From positions 1-6,706 of the forward strand of contig JABCYT010000189.1 in assembly GCA_013290035.1 (NCBI GenBank): 6,706 bases of DNA. The letters run 5' to 3'. This DNA is from Alphaproteobacteria bacterium (lineage in GTDB: Bacteria; Pseudomonadota; Alphaproteobacteria; Reyranellales; Reyranellaceae). Within the stretch, counting starts at the first letter, position 1; the number at the start of each line of letters is the position of its first letter. The notes under the pieces are model-generated. The model searched no databases. It worked only from the letters and a program-made list of their open reading frames with translations, and had not been told where the DNA came from. The translations under genes were made by a program, and so were the position numbers. Positions 6,202-6,706 of this stretch are shown here, piece by piece.

Positions 6202-6270
6202 TGTCATCCCGAGCGCAGCGAGGGACCTTTCCTGGTGCCTCAAAGGTCCCTCGCTTCGCTCGGGATGACA
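6202..6270. repeat. Long palindromic repeat (REP-like hairpin) between binding-protein and permease genes
   Basis: Left arm 6202-6230 and right arm 6242-6270 are 29 nt each and are reverse complements with one mismatch (C6216 against T6256), around an 11-nt loop. The outer end is TGTCATCCCGAGCG and the inner end GAGGGACCTTT. The bases TGTCATCCCGAGCG(A/C)AGCGAGGGACC match a palindromic family that I recall as dispersed in many copies in several bacterial groups. It begins 6 nt after the binding-protein stop codon. On the minus-strand transcript it would fold into a very stable stem without a following U-tract, so it looks less like an intrinsic terminator than like a REP-type element that protects the upstream mRNA or reduces readthrough. 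Confidence 0.9.
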
Positions 6271-6276
6271 CCGGGT

Positions 6277-6706
6277 CTATTTCCAGTAGACCCCTGTAAG
6301 GTCGACCTGCGGCGCCGGCGCGTTCTCCCACATGCCTATAAGGTCCTTCTTCCATACGCCGATCTTGGCGAGCTGGAAGAGGAAGCCGTTCACCGCATCG
6401 CGGGCGACGATGCGCTGCGCCTGCTTGAGAAGCTCGTCACGCTTGGCGAAGTCGGTGGCGGCCACGACCTCGCGCCACTTGGCCTTGAACTCCGGCGAAT
6501 CGTAGCCCCAGTAGTAGCCGTCGCGGGCATAGCGATCGAGATCGTTGGCCTCGGTGTGGGCCACGATCGTGAGGTCGTAGTTGTGCTCCTTGAACACCTC
6601 GGAGAGCCATTGCGGCCACTGCAGCTGGGTGATCGCGACCTTGATGCCGATCTTGCCCAGTTGGCTTGCGATCACCTCGCCGGCGCGCTGGGCGTAGCCG
6701 ACCGGC
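6277..6706 (-). CDS. ABC transporter substrate-binding protein, family 5 (DppA/OppA-like), C-terminal part
   Basis: Only the last 143 residues are in the window; the frame is open to the right edge, so the start and signal peptide are outside. The visible part is the C-terminal lobe of a periplasmic family 5 binding protein. It has RAGEVIASQLGKIGIKV followed by a QLQWPQWL strand, then YDLTIVAHTEANDLDRY, a WGYDSPEF segment, a helix rich in charged residues (RDELLKQAQRIV) and a final WKKDLIGMWENAP strand ending in VYWK. These correspond to the conserved end of the family, where members capture peptides, nickel, glutathione, opines or sugars. It would deliver its ligand to the two permeases that follow. 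A methionine-like start at 6675 is really an internal GTG valine codon, since family sequence continues upstream of it. The ligand cannot be inferred from this fragment. Confidence 0.93.
   Translation of the reverse strand, partial: PVGYAQRAGEVIASQLGKIGIKVAITQLQWPQWLSEVFKEHNYDLTIVAHTEANDLDRYARDGYYWGYDSPEFKAKWREVVAATDFAKRDELLKQAQRIVARDAVNGFLFQLAKIGVWKKDLIGMWENAPAPQVDLTGVYWK

Noticed and set aside
6202..6270. Hairpin repeat considered as an intrinsic terminator
   Set aside because: There is no T-tract after the stem on either strand and the permease genes continue on the same strand, so a REP-like element fits better.
4579..6299. Plus-strand open frames opposite the two permease genes (4579-5277 and 5496-6299)
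   Set aside because: Histidine-, arginine- and glutamine-rich shadows of hydrophobic permease codons; no ribosome-binding site or domain seen.
1..6706. Defence, phage, toxin-antitoxin, CRISPR or secondary-metabolite system
   Set aside because: Every strong frame is explained by housekeeping or transport-type families; no matching motifs, repeat arrays or recombinase genes were seen.

Overview
The window is high-GC, densely coded DNA with almost no intergenic space. GC-rich codon choice, GTG/TTG starts, the families present and a repeat of the 'TGTCATCCCGAGCG' type suggest a Gram-negative proteobacterium, most likely an alphaproteobacterium. This is an inference: no rRNA or other marker gene is present. 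I found no tRNA, rRNA, CRISPR array, transposase, phage or defence gene.

Layout: (1) Positions 1-849 (+) encode a tandem universal-stress-protein (Usp) region, probably the cytoplasmic C-terminal part of a cation:proton antiporter cut by the left edge. (2) A minus-strand pair follows, converging on it with a 15-nt 3' overlap: an NHL beta-propeller protein (2078-2923) resembling peptidyl-alpha-hydroxyglycine alpha-amidating lyases, then a patatin-like lipoprotein (835-2052) that probably starts at TTG. (3) Divergent from the NHL gene across 76 bp is a glutathione S-transferase-like gene (3000-3635, +). (4) The rest is on the minus strand. Read from the right edge it gives the C-terminal part of a family 5 solute-binding protein (6277-6706, cut by the edge), a 29-bp-arm palindromic repeat (6202-6270), a DppB-type permease (5238-6182), a DppC-type permease (4399-5241, ATGA overlap), a 51-aa two-helix membrane protein of DUF5993 type (4216-4371), and a five-helix DsbB variant (3645-4205).

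The binding protein and permeases form a peptide/nickel-type ABC importer. Its ATPase genes are not downstream of the permeases, so they must lie beyond the right edge or elsewhere. The small membrane gene and dsbB sit 10 bp apart, and the dsbB ribosome-binding site overlaps the small gene's stop codon, so they form a translationally close pair. The main points of interest are this pair with its relocated second cysteine pair, the lyase-like propeller beside a lipoprotein lipase, and the hairpin repeat between binding-protein and permease genes. I see no convincing wholly new system.
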